In this document: in pieces, positions 61,482-64,000 of the stretch
Layout of the letters: the number at the start of each line of letters is the position of its first letter
Position numbering within the stretch: the first letter of the stretch is position 1
Assembly: GCA_016709865.1 (NCBI GenBank)
Contig: JADJLX010000005.1
Span: 496,001 to 560,000 of the forward strand
Direction: 5' to 3'
Source: Bacteroidales bacterium
GTDB lineage: Bacteria; Bacteroidota; Bacteroidia; Bacteroidales; VadinHA17
Length of the DNA stretch: 64,000 nt
The notes under the pieces: model-generated
What the model was told of the DNA's origin: nothing
Seen by the model: only the letters and a program-made list of their open reading frames with translations
Databases searched by the model: none
Translations under genes and position numbers: made by a program

Positions 61482-61515
61482 AATAACTTAATAACCCAAT
61501 AACCTTATAACTTTA
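61482..61515. repeat. Octad array (AATAACNN words)
   Basis: AATAACTT, AATAACCC, AATAACCT, TATAACTT at an 8-base period, filling most of the gap between rhaM and rhaA; the rhaM stop codon (61513-61515) is the end of the array. Confidence 0.65.
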
Positions 61516-61833
61516 TTCCATATAAAACACCTGCTCCAGTGGAATTGTTACAGGCGAATTATCAGGATTAGTTTCCATTATATCTGCCATATATTTCCAC
61601 CATTTTTTAACAATCTCAGTATTGCCGAGATCCTGTGATGAGCTTTCTCCTGACTGTTCCTGGTAAGCGAAGAGTGTATTGCTCTCCTCATCAAGAAATA
61701 TAGAGTAATTGCCAATACCCTCATTTTTAAGGAGTTTTACAAGTTCCGGCCAGATCTCACTATGCCTCTTCCTGTATTCTTCCTTGAAGCCCGGAAGCAT
61801 CTTCATCTTAAAACCAAATCTTTTCGTTTCCAT
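61513..61833 (-). CDS. rhaM: L-rhamnose mutarotase
   Basis: A 106-residue enzyme interconverting alpha and beta anomers of L-rhamnose, so the isomerase sees the correct form. The active-site His and partners appear in YRKRHSEIWPELVKLLKNEG near residue 22, and the WWKYMADIM stretch near residue 80 is conserved in the family. It follows the transporter gene by 3 bases and shares its strand with rhaA and the kinase. Length fits the family exactly. Confidence 0.92.
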   Translation of the reverse strand: METKRFGFKMKMLPGFKEEYRKRHSEIWPELVKLLKNEGIGNYSIFLDEESNTLFAYQEQSGESSSQDLGNTEIVKKWWKYMADIMETNPDNSPVTIPLEQVFYME

Positions 61834-61836
61834 ATT

Positions 61837-62865
61837 CTATCCGAGTTTAACAACAAACGTTGAAAGTATAAGAATCAGGATTCCAACAAGCAGTACAATT
61901 ATTGTTTTTTTCTTAACACCCTTCCATTCATTTAGAAATATGCCCCAGATATTGCTGATTGCAATATTAAGAGCCATTAATATGCTCCAGCCAAATACTG
62001 CCATTCCTTCCGGAAGCTTGCTTGATCCCATTCCGAAAAAATGAAATTGCAGAAACCACAGGAAACCAGCTAGAAATGTAAAGAAAAGGTTGTTGAGAAG
62101 TACACTTCCGGAAACTGTGTAATAATCTTTGTATGTTTTATTCTTTATATTCAGGTATCCGCAATATATAAGATTAGTTACAAATCCTCCGAACAGAATG
62201 AAGATCAGCGATGGGTTCTTCTGAAAAAGAGGATTTGTTCCATGAGCCAGTGCAGCAGCCTCAATCGGTTTTCCTGATTCGAAGCCAAAATTAAAGCAGG
62301 CACTCATGATCCCTGCAAATATTGCAATAAAAATACCCTTCTTAAGAGCAAACTCCTTTACTGCGGCGCGTTTCTCCTCTTCAGTCATTTCACTGCTTTT
62401 CAGCGAACCTGCATAACCAATGACTGCAATTCCTGCAATTGTAATTGAAACGCCAACGATGGTCAGAATACCTGCTGTGGACGAGAAAAGGTTGTCGCCG
62501 GCAATAATTGGCGGTATTAAAGTACCGAAAGCAGCACACAGACCAAGAGCAATGCTTTGACCTAGTGCAACTCCCAGATATCTGATACTCAGACCAAAAG
62601 TCAATCCTCCGAATCCCCATAAAGCACCAAAAAACATTGCCATCAGTTTTGCTGACGAGGGAGCTTCATTAATAATAGGCATTAATTCTCCCTTTGGTAC
62701 AAATATGAAAGCAAAGAGAACCGGAGCAATTAACCATGCTGCAACACCCTGTGTTATCCAGTATGATTCCCATGCCCATGATTTGACCTTTTTGAATGGC
62801 ACATAGAAACTTGCAGCACCAATGCTTCCCAGTGCAATCAATAAAATACCTGTAATTGGATTCAT
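61837..62865 (-). CDS. rhaT: L-rhamnose/proton symporter RhaT
   Basis: A 342-residue membrane transporter with ten predicted helices, matching the length and topology of RhaT (drug/metabolite transporter superfamily). Recognisable stretches are IALGSIGAASFYVPFKKVKS near the N-terminus, GFGGLTFGLSIRYLGVALGQ near residue 85 and the terminal repeated LLVGILILILSTFVV. It is the first gene of the minus-strand rhamnose operon (rhaT-rhaM-rhaA-kinase). The 127-base gap to the divergent rhamnosidase is AT-rich and may hold shared control sites; no clear promoter box was found. Confidence 0.93.
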   Translation of the reverse strand: MNPITGILLIALGSIGAASFYVPFKKVKSWAWESYWITQGVAAWLIAPVLFAFIFVPKGELMPIINEAPSSAKLMAMFFGALWGFGGLTFGLSIRYLGVALGQSIALGLCAAFGTLIPPIIAGDNLFSSTAGILTIVGVSITIAGIAVIGYAGSLKSSEMTEEEKRAAVKEFALKKGIFIAIFAGIMSACFNFGFESGKPIEAAALAHGTNPLFQKNPSLIFILFGGFVTNLIYCGYLNIKNKTYKDYYTVSGSVLLNNLFFTFLAGFLWFLQFHFFGMGSSKLPEGMAVFGWSILMALNIAISNIWGIFLNEWKGVKKKTIIVLLVGILILILSTFVVKLG

Positions 62866-62992
62866 GAAAATTTCATTATTTTAAGTGAACTGCAATTTAT
62901 AAACTTTCAGGAATGAAATTGACATTTGCTAATTTTTTTATTCAGACATTTTTTCATAATCTTGATATAAAATTACCAAATATTTAAAAATC

Positions 62993-64000
62993 ATGAAATC
63001 ATTCAAACTCTCCCTTCTCTTTCTATGTCTGTGTACCGGTCTTTTCGCACAGGATCTGTTAGTAAAAGATCCGACTTGTGAGCACAAAAAGAATCCGGTT
63101 GGCATCGACTACAAGCAACCCAGGTTTTCATGGAAGATCGACGGCTCGGGAAATGGAATTATGCAAACAGCCTATTCCGTAAGAGTAGCAACAGATAATA
63201 AATTTTCTTCCTCCGGAAATATATGGCAATCTGGCAAAATCGAATCCGCGGAATCAGTTCTTCAGCCTTATAAAGGTCCTGCACTCAAATCTGGACAAAG
63301 GTATTTCTGGCAGGTGAAAGTCTGGGATAATAAAGGAAGGGAGTCAAAATGGAGTGAGACTGCTTTTATAGAAATGGGTTTGTTATCACCGGCTGACTGG
63401 AAAGCTAAATGGATTGAGATGGAAGGTGATACACAACGTTACAGCCCGTCACCTCACTTCAGAAAAGAGTTTGCAATGAACAAAACAATTGCCAGCGCAA
63501 GAGTTTATGTTACATCTCACGGATATTATGAGCTTCATCTGAATGGGAAAAAAGTAGGTGATCAGGTCTTAACACCGGGCTGGACTTCCTACGGAAAAAG
63601 ACTTCAGTACCAGGTTTATGATGTGACAGACATGATTGTAAAAGGCAATAATGCTGTTGCAGCAGTACTTGGTGATGGCTGGTACAGGGGAACTCTGGCA
63701 TGGGGAAATAACTGGGCAATCTATGGAAAGAGTCTGGGATTATTAATGCAGCTGAAAGTAACTTTCACTGATGGCACAGAGAGTCTGATAGTTACTGATG
63801 AGACCTGGAAAGCTTCAAATAACGGAGCTATAAGAATGAATGATATTTATAACGGTGAAACTTATGATGCTACAAAGAAGCTGACCGGATGGAACTTACC
63901 GGGATACGACGAAAGCAGCTGGAAAAAGGTTATCACACGAAATTATAATAACAGCATTTTAATTGCTTCTGAAGGTTCGCCAATCAGAAAAATCCAGGAG
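62993..64000 (+). CDS. GH78 alpha-L-rhamnosidase (5' part, cut by window edge)
   Basis: Exported glycoside hydrolase that releases terminal L-rhamnose from plant or algal glycans. The start MKSFKLSLLFLCLCTGLFAQ is a signal peptide. The next 316 visible residues include a beta-sandwich (PVGIDYKQPRFSWKI, FWQVKVWDNKGRESKWSE) and the Bac_rhamnosid N-terminal module (ARVYVTSHGYYELHLNGKKV, GDGWYRGTLAWG, WKASNNGAIRMNDIYNGETYDA). The catalytic barrel lies beyond the right edge, so activity cannot be checked. It is divergent from the rhamnose transport and catabolism operon, which it would supply. Confidence 0.9.
   Translation, partial: MKSFKLSLLFLCLCTGLFAQDLLVKDPTCEHKKNPVGIDYKQPRFSWKIDGSGNGIMQTAYSVRVATDNKFSSSGNIWQSGKIESAESVLQPYKGPALKSGQRYFWQVKVWDNKGRESKWSETAFIEMGLLSPADWKAKWIEMEGDTQRYSPSPHFRKEFAMNKTIASARVYVTSHGYYELHLNGKKVGDQVLTPGWTSYGKRLQYQVYDVTDMIVKGNNAVAAVLGDGWYRGTLAWGNNWAIYGKSLGLLMQLKVTFTDGTESLIVTDETWKASNNGAIRMNDIYNGETYDATKKLTGWNLPGYDESSWKKVITRNYNNSILIASEGSPIRKIQE

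Noticed and set aside
1..64000. Integrated mobile element, prophage or insertion sequence
   Set aside because: No transposase, integrase, phage structural gene or flanking direct repeat was recognised on either strand.

Overview
The window is a stretch of a Bacteroidota chromosome, most likely from an anaerobic member of a Bacteroidales-like lineage. Evidence: the rpmB-rpmG-DUF4295-ftsY-rimO gene order, membrane-bound AraC regulators, TAnnTTTG-type promoters with few Shine-Dalgarno sequences, Bacteroidota families (DUF2490, DUF4956/VTC), and oxygen-sensitive enzymes (a glycyl radical enzyme and an anaerobic sulfatase maturase). No phage, insertion sequence, integrase or CRISPR array was seen.

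Layout. 1-22 kb is mostly housekeeping: gyrA (cut by the left edge), clpC, rimO, ftsY, DUF4295, rpmG, rpmB, cinA, an HD hydrolase, tRNA-Gly and tRNA-Thr, an M48 protease, fabG, sucD, an AraC regulator, an envelope trio (outer-membrane barrel, MMPL/RND transporter, LolA-like protein), mnmE, an Ldh2-type dehydrogenase and an exported Gfo/Idh oxidoreductase. 22-37.5 kb is a sulfated-glycan locus: an anaerobic sulfatase-maturating enzyme, a serine-hydrolase lipoprotein and six exported sulfatases, all with Ser rather than Cys at the formylglycine position, with a glycyl radical enzyme embedded in the array. There are no SusC/SusD genes. An asnB gene follows.

39.7-50.7 kb holds the most unusual part: a plus-strand run of eight tightly packed, partly overlapping genes. 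They encode three membrane-anchored or exported PQQ-type beta-propellers, an NHL-like propeller with a Cys cluster, a 54-residue Cys-rich membrane protein, a Tat-type ferredoxin, a NapH-like membrane iron-sulfur protein, a NuoE-NuoF fusion and a NuoG-like iron-sulfur subunit. It has the NADH-oxidising module of complex I or bifurcating hydrogenases but no hydrogenase, quinone or pumping subunit, so I read it as an uncharacterised electron-transfer system linking NAD(P)H or ferredoxin to the periplasm. A glycosyltransferase and a large FtsX-type ABC transporter follow on the same strand.

56-64 kb is on the minus strand: a polyphosphate-polymerase-like VTC protein with DUF4956, DUF2490 and lamin-tail partners, downstream of an L-rhamnose operon (transporter, mutarotase, isomerase, kinase). 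Divergent from it is a GH78 alpha-L-rhamnosidase cut by the right edge. Rhamnose release and use plus many sulfatases suggest growth on sulfated, rhamnose-containing polysaccharides; this is inference.

The intergenic DNA is itself striking. Almost every gap in the 18-62 kb part is filled by short degenerate tandem words (7-, 8- and about 10-12-nt periods), often as inverted pairs. A second family of GC-rich palindromic arms sits just after gene 3' ends. Some of these repeats provide start codons, stop codons and apparently even a signal peptide.
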